This document shows positions 57,375 through 64,000 of a stretch of 64,000 nucleotides of DNA, piece by piece (position 1 is the first letter of the stretch; the number at the start of each line of letters is the position of its first letter). The stretch comes from Limnohabitans kasalickyi (GTDB lineage Bacteria > Pseudomonadota > Gammaproteobacteria > Burkholderiales > Burkholderiaceae_C). The DNA lies in NCBI GenBank assembly GCA_965234325.1, contig OZ248415.1, positions 62,001 through 126,000 of the forward strand, written 5' to 3'. The notes beneath the pieces are model-generated. The model had not been told where the DNA came from and ran no database searches. It saw nothing but the letters and a program-made list of their open reading frames with translations. Made by a program: the position numbers and the translations under genes.

Positions 57375-58220
57375 TTAAACGGTTACGCCCAAAAACGTTT
57401 TCAGCGCTTGCAAGGTTTCTTCGGGCGATTCGCTCATTTGGTGGTGACCCATGGGCACGTTGACCACACTGTAGGTTTTGCCGCCTGCCTTGGCTTGCTC
57501 GATCAAGGACTTGGCCGCTTTGGGCGTGGTCATTTGGTCGGTCGCGCCTAGCAAGAACAGAATGGGGCAGGTCACGGCATCTATCGCTGCCAAGCCGTTG
57601 GCATAGCTGTCGCAGGCCACAAAGCCGCGGTGAAACACATTCACGGCTGTGTTGCTGACTAGTACACGACGACCCAGTGCCATCGACGCGCAGAACACCC
57701 AAGTGCCGGGGCCCAGCGCCGAGGGCGGGGCGGCCAAGGTCGAGCGCGAAAACACATTCACCATTTGCAGCGCTTTCATGGGCGCGTTGAGCGAGGCATC
57801 GATCAACGCGGGCGACACCTTCATGGGGAAGGCTGTGCCTACCAGCGCCAAGTGGGTGATGCGGTCTGTCAAGCGCGCTGCTGTTTCCAGCGCGATCAAC
57901 GAGCCCCAGCTGTGGCCCACCAACGCTGCTTTTTCGACCCCCGCAGCATTGAGCAAGGCTTCGATGAATTGCGCAGCTTCTTCGACCGTCGAAGGCGCCT
58001 CGCCTCCGCTTCGGCAATGCCCGGGCAGGTCGACTGCCAGCACGTTGAAGCCGTGGTGGGCCAGGTAGCGGCTTTGCAAAATCCACACGCTGTGGTCGTT
58101 GAGCACGCCGTGGATGAACACAAGGGTGGGTTTGGCGGCGTCAAAGGCTTTGCCGCCGGTGTAGGCGTAAGCTTCATAGTTTTGGCCTGCGGCTGTTTGG
58201 AGTTGGAATTTCATGGCCAT
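57375..58220 (-). CDS. Alpha/beta-fold hydrolase
   Basis: A 281-residue hydrolase with FIHGVLNDHSVW (oxyanion), nucleophile GHSWGS (Ser about 104), acid in LGATDQMTTP, and His in VPMGHHQMSESPEE. It resembles the haloperoxidase/esterase branch. The gene lies six bases downstream of the sulfhydrylase gene (which ends at 58227) and is convergent with YihY. Substrate unknown. Confidence 0.88.
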   Translation of the reverse strand: MAMKFQLQTAAGQNYEAYAYTGGKAFDAAKPTLVFIHGVLNDHSVWILQSRYLAHHGFNVLAVDLPGHCRSGGEAPSTVEEAAQFIEALLNAAGVEKAALVGHSWGSLIALETAARLTDRITHLALVGTAFPMKVSPALIDASLNAPMKALQMVNVFSRSTLAAPPSALGPGTWVFCASMALGRRVLVSNTAVNVFHRGFVACDSYANGLAAIDAVTCPILFLLGATDQMTTPKAAKSLIEQAKAGGKTYSVVNVPMGHHQMSESPEETLQALKTFLGVTV

Positions 58221-58226
58221 CTCTCC

Positions 58227-59570
58227 TTAGGCTTGTGGGGCTTGATGCGTTTGAGCCGTTGCATCGCCTGCTTTTTCAGCGGCTTTCAAGGCGCGTTTCA
58301 AATCGTCGATCAAATCGGCGGGGTCTTCCAAGCCGATGGACAAACGGATGGTGCCCGGGCCAATGCCTGCGCCCGCTAAGGCCTCATCGCTCATGCGGAA
58401 GTGCGTGGTGCTGGCGGGGTGAATCACCAAGCTGCGGCAGTCGCCCACATTGGCGAGGTGGCTGAAGAGTTTCAAGGCTTCGATGAAGGCCACGCCTTGG
58501 GCGCGGCTGCCTTTTAAGTCAAAGCTGAACACCGAGCCTGCGCCGCGTGCGCCAAAGCGCAGCAGCTTTTCAGCCAAAGCGTGGCTAGGGTGACTCTCGA
58601 TGAGGGGATGGCCCACGCGGCTGACCATGGGGTGGCTAGCCAAGAACTGCACCACTTTTTCGGTATTCGCCATGTGGCGCTCCATGCGCAGGGGCAGAGT
58701 TTCGATGCCTTGCAAAATCAGCCACGCGCTGTGCGGGCTCAGGCAGGCACCAAAGTCGCGCAAGCCTTCGCGGCGTGCGCGCAGCAAGAACGCGCCGATG
58801 GTGCTTTCTTCGCTGAACACCATGTTGTGAAAGCCTTCGTAGCTTTGAGTGAGCTCTGGGAATTTGCCACTTTTTTCCCAATCAAAGCTGCCGCCATCGA
58901 CCACGATGCCGCCAATCACGGTGCCGTGGCCGCTTAAGAACTTGGTGGCCGAGTGGTAGACCAAATCAGCCCCTAACTCGAAAGGTTTGATCAAGTAGGG
59001 CGTGGTGAGGGTTGAGTCGACCAGCAGCGGCACGCCCGCCTCGTGGGCGATGGCCGAAATGGTGGGGATGTCCAGCACATCCAAGCCCGGGTTGCCCACT
59101 GTTTCGCCAAAGAACAGCTTGGTGTTGGGGCGCACAGCGGCCTTCCAGCCTTCGATGTCGTTGGGTTGTACGAAGGTGGTCTCAATGCCAAAACGGCTCA
59201 GCGTGTAGTGCAGCAGGTTGTGCGAACCGCCGTACAAAGCGGTGCTGGCCACGATGTGCGAGCCCGCGCCCATCAGCGTGGCAATGGTGAGGTGCAAGGC
59301 CGCTTGGCCGCTGGCGGTGCTGATCGCGCCGATGCCGCCTTCAAGGGCGGCCACACGTTGCTCCAACACCGCATTGGTCGGGTTGCTGATGCGGCTGTAC
59401 ACATGGCCGGCACGCTCCAAGTTGAACAGCGCAGCGGCGTGATCGCTGGACTCAAACACGAACGAGGTGGTCAAGTGAATGGGCACCGCGCGTGCGCCTG
59501 TGCTGGGGTCGGGCGTGGCACCTGCGTGCAGCGCGAGCGTGTCAAAACTTGGATCGGTGTAGCCAGGCAT
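58227..59570 (-). CDS. metY: O-acetylhomoserine sulfhydrylase (PLP-dependent, Cys/Met metabolism)
   Basis: A 447-residue enzyme that makes homocysteine from O-acetylhomoserine and sulfide. Signature: DTLALHAGATPDPSTGARAVPIHLTTSFVFES, YSRISNPTNAVLEQRVAALEGG, the PLP lysine in HSATKFLSGHG, and FRMSDEALAGAGIGPGTIRLSIGLEDPADLIDDL. Length and the LTTSFVFES variant fit the MetY rather than MetB group. The ATG at 59570 has GAGGA upstream; the ORF continues 82 codons further in non-coding sequence. Confidence 0.93.
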   Translation of the reverse strand: MPGYTDPSFDTLALHAGATPDPSTGARAVPIHLTTSFVFESSDHAAALFNLERAGHVYSRISNPTNAVLEQRVAALEGGIGAISTASGQAALHLTIATLMGAGSHIVASTALYGGSHNLLHYTLSRFGIETTFVQPNDIEGWKAAVRPNTKLFFGETVGNPGLDVLDIPTISAIAHEAGVPLLVDSTLTTPYLIKPFELGADLVYHSATKFLSGHGTVIGGIVVDGGSFDWEKSGKFPELTQSYEGFHNMVFSEESTIGAFLLRARREGLRDFGACLSPHSAWLILQGIETLPLRMERHMANTEKVVQFLASHPMVSRVGHPLIESHPSHALAEKLLRFGARGAGSVFSFDLKGSRAQGVAFIEALKLFSHLANVGDCRSLVIHPASTTHFRMSDEALAGAGIGPGTIRLSIGLEDPADLIDDLKRALKAAEKAGDATAQTHQAPQA

Positions 59571-59574
59571 GGTT

Positions 59575-59638
59575 TCCTCGGGTGATTTGTCAGTTTTACG
59601 CTGCGATTGTGGGCTATATTTCAAACCCCACCCGAGGA
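59575..59638. promoter_or_regulatory. Inverted repeat carrying both Shine-Dalgarno sequences of a divergent pair
   Basis: TCCTCGGGTG (59575-59584) and CACCCGAGGA (59629-59638) are perfect inverses 44 bases apart. Each arm includes the GAGGA ribosome-binding site of its gene (metY left, CBS gene right). Confidence 0.5.
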
Positions 59639-59646
59639 GAAATACC

Positions 59647-60105
59647 ATGAAAGTCAGCGACATCTTGCGCGTCAAAGGCGGCGGAACTTTGTTCACCATC
59701 GACCCGATGGAGCCCCTATCCAGTGCGGTGGCCACCATGGCTGAAAAAGACATGGGCTCGCTCTTGGTGATGGAGCACGGCGATTTGGTCGGTTTGCTGA
59801 CCTTCCGTGAAGTCATTCAGGCCCTGCATCGCTGCGGCGGTGTGTTGGGCGAAACGACGGTGCGCAGCGCGATGGACGACCACCCGCTGACCTGTTCCCC
59901 CGACACCGAACTCGATGAAGCGCGCCGCATGATGCTCGAGAGCCACGCGCGTTACATCCCCGTCATTGGCAACCGCCAGTTGCAAGGCGTGATCAGCTTC
60001 TACGACGTCGCCAAGTCGGTGGTGGACAGCCAAAAATTCGAGAATCAGATGCTCAAGGCCTACATCAAAGACTGGCCGAGCGGAACCGAAGACGAGAAAG
60101 CCTGA
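59647..60105 (+). CDS. CBS-domain-pair protein
   Basis: A 152-residue protein consisting of two CBS domains (TIDPMEPLSSAVATMAEKDMGSLLVMEHGDLVGLLTFREVIQALH and SAMDDHPLTCSPDTELDEARRMMLESHARYIPVIGNRQLQGVISFYDVAKSVV) and a short helical tail. Such stand-alone pairs bind adenine nucleotides or S-adenosylmethionine and regulate partners. It diverges from metY, whose metabolism involves methionine, which makes an AdoMet-sensing role conceivable but unproven. Confidence 0.9.
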   Translation: MKVSDILRVKGGGTLFTIDPMEPLSSAVATMAEKDMGSLLVMEHGDLVGLLTFREVIQALHRCGGVLGETTVRSAMDDHPLTCSPDTELDEARRMMLESHARYIPVIGNRQLQGVISFYDVAKSVVDSQKFENQMLKAYIKDWPSGTEDEKA

Positions 60106-60148
60106 GTCGGTTCTCAGATCCCAGCGCCGCTCAGGGATAATCTCAGCC

Positions 60149-61249
60149 ATGAGCGGCAATACCTTCGGAACCCTATTCACCGTCACCAACTTTGGTGAAT
60201 CCCACGGCCCAGCCATTGGCTGCGTGATTGACGGCTGCCCTCCGGGCATGCCGCTGTGTGAGGCTGACATTCAGGTCGAGCTCGACCGCCGTCGCCCCGG
60301 CACCAGCCGCTACGTGACCCAACGCAACGAGCCCGACCAAGTACAAATCTTGTCGGGCGTGTACGAGGGCAAGACCACGGGCACCCCGATTGGCCTGTTG
60401 ATCCAAAACACCGACCAGCGCAGCAAAGATTACGGCAACATCTTGCAAACCTTCCGCCCCGGTCACGCGGATTACACCTATTTCCAAAAGTTCGGCATTC
60501 GCGACCCGCGTGGTGGCGGCCGCTCCTCGGCACGTTTGACCGCGCCAACCGTGGCCGCTGGCGCGGTGGCGAAGAAATGGCTGAAAGAAAAATTTGGCAC
60601 CACCTTCTTTGGCTGCATGACCCAAATTGGCGAGTTACCCATTCCCTTTGAGAGCTGGGACCACGTGGGCCATAACCCGTTCTACGCGCCTTGTGCCGAC
60701 GTGCAAGCGTTTGAGGCCTACATGGACAGCCTGCGCAAAGCGGGCGACTCGTGCGGCGCACGCATTCGTGTGGTGGCCACGGGCATGCCTGTGGGTTTAG
60801 GTCAACCGCTGTACGACAAGCTCGATGCCGACATTGCTTACGCCATGATGGGCCTCAATGCCGTCAAAGGTGTAGAAATTGGCGCAGGCTTTGCCAGCGT
60901 GGCGCAGCGCGGCACCACACATGGTGACTCGTTGACCGCAGAGGGCTTTCTGACCAACAACGCCGGTGGCGTGTTGGGCGGTATCAGCACCGGCCAAGAT
61001 TTGGAAGTGAGCATTGCCATCAAGCCGACCAGCTCGATCTTGAGCCCCCGCGTGTCGATCGACCAGAACAGCCAACCCACCGAGGTGGTGACCAAGGGCC
61101 GTCACGACCCGTGCGTAGGCATTCGCGCCACGCCCATTGCCGAGGCTTTGCTGGCTTTGGTGGTGATGGACCACGCCTTGCGACACCGCGCCCAATGCGG
61201 CGATGTGCGGGTGGCGATGCCCGCTATTCCGGGTCATACCGCTGCTTGA
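60149..61249 (+). CDS. aroC: Chorismate synthase
   Basis: A 366-residue FMN-dependent enzyme making chorismate from EPSP, the last step of the shikimate pathway. Signatures: GESHGPAIGCVIDGCPPGMPL, RRRPGTSRYVTQRNEPD-like region, GGRSSARLTAP, and DPCVGIRATPIAEALLALVVMDHALRHRAQ. Full length. It starts 43 bases after the CBS gene and may be read with it. Confidence 0.97.
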   Translation: MSGNTFGTLFTVTNFGESHGPAIGCVIDGCPPGMPLCEADIQVELDRRRPGTSRYVTQRNEPDQVQILSGVYEGKTTGTPIGLLIQNTDQRSKDYGNILQTFRPGHADYTYFQKFGIRDPRGGGRSSARLTAPTVAAGAVAKKWLKEKFGTTFFGCMTQIGELPIPFESWDHVGHNPFYAPCADVQAFEAYMDSLRKAGDSCGARIRVVATGMPVGLGQPLYDKLDADIAYAMMGLNAVKGVEIGAGFASVAQRGTTHGDSLTAEGFLTNNAGGVLGGISTGQDLEVSIAIKPTSSILSPRVSIDQNSQPTEVVTKGRHDPCVGIRATPIAEALLALVVMDHALRHRAQCGDVRVAMPAIPGHTAA

Positions 61250-61271
61250 TGGCGTTGCATTTAGGTCTGTT

Positions 61272-62468
61272 TTGACTTCACCCGCCACAGAAGCGCGTTC
61301 TAGCAACGCGCTTTCTCGTTTTCAGCTTTTCCCATTTGCGGCCATGTCCGCCAGCTACTTTGCGCACATTGGGTTTTTTAACCCGTATTTGCCTTTGTGG
61401 CTCAAAGACTTGGGTTTCTCCATCACCATCATTGGCTTGCTCACGGCGGTGCAGGCGGCTACCCGTGTGTTGGCGCCTTACGGCTGGGGCTGGCTGAGCG
61501 ACCACACGGGCGAACGCGTCAAGTTGCTGCGCTTTTGTGCGGGGGCTGCGCTCTTGTGTTCGTGTGGTTTGTTGGTGGAAGGCGGCGTGGGTTGGTTGGC
61601 CTTTGTGCTGCTGCTGATGTTCATCCACACCAGCGCCATGATGCCCATGAGCGAGGCCGCCTTGGCCCATTGGGTCAGCAGTGGCGAGGGCTTTGACACG
61701 CGCCGTTATGGGCGCGTGCGCTTGTGGGGCTCGCTGGGCTTTTTGGTGACGGTGATGGCCGCAGGCGTTTGGTTTGAGCGCATGGGCATGCAGAGTTTTC
61801 CGGTGTGGGCGGTGGGCTCTTTGCTGCTGCTCAACGTCAGCGTGTGGTGGTTGCCCAACCACCGTGAAGCGGCACACCATGACGAGGCTCGCCCACCGGT
61901 CTGGGGTGTGTTGCGACAGCCCCACGTGCAGTGGTTTTTTGCCACCGTGTTTTTCCATGTGCTGTCGCACATTGGGGTTTATGTGTTTTTCTCCCTTTAC
62001 TTGGATGAGTTGGGCTACAGCAAAACCATGATCGGCGTGCTGTGGGCCGTGTCGGTAGCGGCGGAGATTGTGTGGTTTTTCACCCAAAGCCGCTGGTTGC
62101 CGCGTTTCAGTTTGTCGGTATGGCTGCTGATTTGCGCGGCGGTCATGGTGCTGCGCATGGGGCTGACCACCTGGGCTGCGGGTTGGTTGCTGGCCTTGTT
62201 GCTGGCGCAAGTGCTGCACGCTTTGACCTTTGCCACCCACCATACCGTGTGCATTTCGCTGCTGTCGCAGTATTTCCCTGACCGTTTGCGGGGCAGGGGC
62301 CAAGCGCTGTATTCATCCATTGGCTATGGTGTGCCAGGGGTGTTGGGTGCCATGGGCGGTGGTGCGCTCAGCGACGCGTTTGGACTGTCCACGGTCTACG
62401 GCGTGTCCATGGCGATGTCTGTGCTGGCTTGTGGCTGCGCTTGGCGCTGCGTGCGTTCAAACGATTAG
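61272..62468 (+). CDS. MFS transporter, HcaT/3-phenylpropionate-like
   Basis: A 398-residue membrane protein with about 12 helices. SASYFAHIGFFNPYLPLWLKDLGFSITIIGLLTAVQAATRVLAPYGWGWLSDHTGER is the N-terminal signature of the HcaT-like MFS_1 branch, with the loop 2-3 motif GWLSDHTGER. The start is uncertain: TTG at 61272 with a weak AGG is preferred, since the frame upstream lies in aroC; Met at 61344 is possible. It lies just before a hydroxybenzoate-type monooxygenase, so it may import the aromatic substrate. Confidence 0.87.
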   Translation: MTSPATEARSSNALSRFQLFPFAAMSASYFAHIGFFNPYLPLWLKDLGFSITIIGLLTAVQAATRVLAPYGWGWLSDHTGERVKLLRFCAGAALLCSCGLLVEGGVGWLAFVLLLMFIHTSAMMPMSEAALAHWVSSGEGFDTRRYGRVRLWGSLGFLVTVMAAGVWFERMGMQSFPVWAVGSLLLLNVSVWWLPNHREAAHHDEARPPVWGVLRQPHVQWFFATVFFHVLSHIGVYVFFSLYLDELGYSKTMIGVLWAVSVAAEIVWFFTQSRWLPRFSLSVWLLICAAVMVLRMGLTTWAAGWLLALLLAQVLHALTFATHHTVCISLLSQYFPDRLRGRGQALYSSIGYGVPGVLGAMGGGALSDAFGLSTVYGVSMAMSVLACGCAWRCVRSND

Positions 62469-62494
62469 GGTTATTACTTAATTTTGGGAAAGCT

Positions 62495-62523
62495 TTGTCG
62501 TTTAAACTAAACGTCAGCATACT
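62495..62523 (+). promoter_or_regulatory. Candidate promoter with operator-like repeat before the hydroxybenzoate genes
   Basis: TTGTCG and CATACT with a 17-base spacer, 32 bases before the ATG. CGTTTA-AAC-TAAACG (62499-62513), a perfect 6-bp inverted repeat, overlaps the -35 end and spacer, a repressor-like position. Confidence 0.5.
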
Positions 62524-62554
62524 GAATATACCCATACTTTTTAAAGGTGAGACC

Positions 62555-63763
62555 ATGAGCGAACACACACACAGTTTGCCGGTGTTGGTGGCCGGCGGCG
62601 GCATTGGCGGCTTGGCGGCGGCGTTGGCGCTGACGCGTCAGGGCTTTCATGTCAAGGTGTTGGAACAAGCGCCTGAGATTGGCGAGATTGGCGCGGGCAT
62701 TCAATTGGGCCCCAACGGGTTTCATGCGTTTGACGCCCTGGGCGTGGGCGAGAAGGCCCGCAGTCGCGCGGTCTACACCGACTACATGGTCATGCACGAT
62801 GCGATCGACGAGTACCAAGTGGGCAAGATTCCCACCGGTGAGGCATTCATTCAGCGCTTTGGCAACCCGTATGCGGTGATTCACCGTGTGGATGTGCACA
62901 AGTCGTTGCTCGAAGGCGCGCAAGAGACCGGCAAGGTCGAGTTCGTCACGTCCACTCGTGTGGAACACATTGAGCAAACCGACAGCACCGTCACCGTGAC
63001 CGATCAGCATGGCAACACCCACCAAGGTATTGCCTTGATTGGTGCCGATGGTGTGAAGTCGGTGGTACGGGCCAAGTACGTGAACGACCCAGCGCGCATC
63101 ACCGGCCATGTGGTGTACCGCGCCGTGGTCGAGAAAAAAGATTTCCCCGAAAACCTGCAATGGAATGCCGCCAGCATTTGGGTCGGCCCCAATTGCCACT
63201 TGGTGCATTACCCCTTGCGTGGTGGTGAGCAGTACAACGTGGTGGTGACCTTTCACAGCCGCCAGCAAGAAGAGTGGGGCGTCACAGACGGCAGCAAAGA
63301 AGAAGTGCAAAGCTACTTTGAAGGCATTTGCCCCAAAGCGCGCCAGCTCATCGACTTGCCCAAAACATGGAAACGCTGGGCCACCGCCGACCGCGAGCCC
63401 ATCGGCCAGTGGACCTTTGGTCGGGCGACTTTGCTGGGCGATGCCGCCCACCCCACCACGCAGTACATGGCGCAAGGCGGTTGTATGGCCTTGGAAGATG
63501 CAGTCACGTTGGGCGAAGCGCTGCGCGTAACGAACAACGATTTCGTTCAAGCGTTTGATTTGTACCAACGCGCCCGCGTGTCGCGCACAGCGCGCATTGT
63601 GTTGTCGGGCCGCGAGATGGGCCGCCTGTACCATGCCAAGGGTGTGGAGCGTTTGGTGCGCAACGACTTGTGGCGCGGCCGCAGCCCAGAGCGTTTTTAT
63701 GACGCGGTGGAATGGCTTTACGGATGGAACGTCAGCAACTGTTTGTCAGCCGCTGGCCATTGA
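62555..63763 (+). CDS. FAD-dependent 3-hydroxybenzoate 6-monooxygenase-like enzyme
   Basis: A 402-residue class A flavoprotein hydroxylase: VLVAGGGIGGLAAALALTRQGFHVKVLEQAPEIGEIGAGIQLGPNGFHAFDALGVG, DG motif IGADGVKSVVRAKYV, and GD motif ATLLGDAAHPTTQYMAQGGCMALEDAVTLGEAL. The ending VEWLYGWNVSN is typical of 3-hydroxybenzoate 6-hydroxylases, which make gentisate. The next gene encodes gentisate 1,2-dioxygenase, strongly supporting this assignment. ATG 62555 has AAAGGTGAG upstream. Confidence 0.9.
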   Translation: MSEHTHSLPVLVAGGGIGGLAAALALTRQGFHVKVLEQAPEIGEIGAGIQLGPNGFHAFDALGVGEKARSRAVYTDYMVMHDAIDEYQVGKIPTGEAFIQRFGNPYAVIHRVDVHKSLLEGAQETGKVEFVTSTRVEHIEQTDSTVTVTDQHGNTHQGIALIGADGVKSVVRAKYVNDPARITGHVVYRAVVEKKDFPENLQWNAASIWVGPNCHLVHYPLRGGEQYNVVVTFHSRQQEEWGVTDGSKEEVQSYFEGICPKARQLIDLPKTWKRWATADREPIGQWTFGRATLLGDAAHPTTQYMAQGGCMALEDAVTLGEALRVTNNDFVQAFDLYQRARVSRTARIVLSGREMGRLYHAKGVERLVRNDLWRGRSPERFYDAVEWLYGWNVSNCLSAAGH

Positions 63764-63778
63764 ACAAAGGAGACACCC

Positions 63779-64000
63779 ATGCAAGAACTCGGACGTTTAG
63801 AAGATCTACCCAAAGACTACGTGCAAGACCTGCGCGACCTGAACTTGGTGCCCCTGTGGCCCAGCCTGCGCGGTGTGCTGCCGCCCAAGGTGCCCACGCG
63901 CCAGACCCAGCCCACCTGCTGGGCCTACAAAGACATCAAGCCGCTCTTGCTCAAAGCGGGTGAGTTGACCCCGATTGAAAAAGCCGAGCGCCGCGTGCTG
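63779..64000 (+). CDS. Gentisate 1,2-dioxygenase, N-terminal part
   Basis: From ATG 63779 (RBS AAAGGAG) to the window edge: 74 codons reading MQELGRLEDLPKDYVQDLRD, then LNLVPLWPSLRGVLPPKVPT and a stretch ending KPLLLKAGELTPIEKAERRVL. LVPLWPSLR, LPP and LLLKAGELTPIEKAERRVL are the N-terminal hallmarks of gentisate 1,2-dioxygenase, the Fe(II) cupin that opens the gentisate ring to maleylpyruvate. The cupin metal ligands lie beyond the window. It is 15 bases downstream of the monooxygenase. Confidence 0.93.
   Translation, partial: MQELGRLEDLPKDYVQDLRDLNLVPLWPSLRGVLPPKVPTRQTQPTCWAYKDIKPLLLKAGELTPIEKAERRVL

Noticed and set aside
62507..63634. A 375-codon minus-strand frame opposite the hydroxybenzoate monooxygenase
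   Set aside because: Antisense shadow of a conserved flavoprotein gene.

Overview
The window reads as chromosomal DNA of a betaproteobacterium of the order Burkholderiales, most likely Comamonadaceae (Limnohabitans/Rhodoferax-like). This is inferred from the moderately high GC, the Bug/TctC and TRAP transporters, the RF2 leader sequence, the BON/glycine-zipper/DUF883 stress set, the QueD-QueE pair and the glnA-X-ntrB-ntrC order. I see no rRNA, tRNA, CRISPR array or insertion sequence. No gene-free stretch exceeds 300 bases.

1-9.2 kb is an envelope and stress region. It begins with the 5' part of prfB, which carries the RF2 programmed frameshift. It then holds outer-membrane and lipoprotein genes, an OmpA-type protein, a large lipoprotein with four Ig-like repeats and an ice-binding-like (DUF3494) domain, a BON protein, a glycine-zipper lipoprotein, a yqjD/yqjE/yqjK-like mini-operon and a Crp/Fnr-family regulator. 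Seven copies of a 16-bp Crp/Fnr-type palindrome (TGTnC-N6-nnACA, mostly followed by GAC) lie upstream of these genes and of the regulator itself. This suggests a local regulon controlled by that regulator.

9.2-13.7 kb is metabolic: an alpha/beta hydrolase diverging from an acyl-CoA synthetase, an aldo/keto reductase and plsY.

13.7-21.3 kb is a small defence island inserted between plsY and an old-yellow-enzyme gene (nemA). It holds a ParD-like/RelE-like toxin-antitoxin pair, a two-gene type III-like restriction-modification system with its own divergent regulator, and a NucS-like nuclease gene. Three near-identical terminator palindromes bound its parts. The last 37 codons of nemA are duplicated on the left of the nuclease gene and differ from the true gene end only at synonymous positions.

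21.3-44.6 kb is mainly catabolism and transport: nemA, a 5-oxoprolinase-type HyuA/HyuB fusion, a MarR-type regulator diverging from a TRAP transporter operon, an Hsp70 relative, queDE, a family 3 binding protein, and an aromatic-degradation-like cluster (Bug protein, FAH-family protein, FAD monooxygenase, MarR) that contains the wreck of an amidohydrolase gene. Several hydrolases, a pseudouridine synthase, a YncE-like protein, a deacetylase, a sterol-desaturase-family protein and a CinA-like protein follow.

44.6-49.7 kb is the nitrogen-control locus glnA-X-ntrB-ntrC. It has two NtrC-like sites and a sigma-54 promoter before glnA.

49.7-64 kb holds housekeeping genes (xthA, folA, thyA, aroC), a RodZ-like protein, a FixJ-type response regulator, a D-lactate/glycolate dehydrogenase-like flavoprotein, membrane proteins and an O-acetylhomoserine sulfhydrylase. 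At the right edge is a probable 3-hydroxybenzoate to gentisate pathway (FAD 6-monooxygenase followed by the start of gentisate 1,2-dioxygenase).
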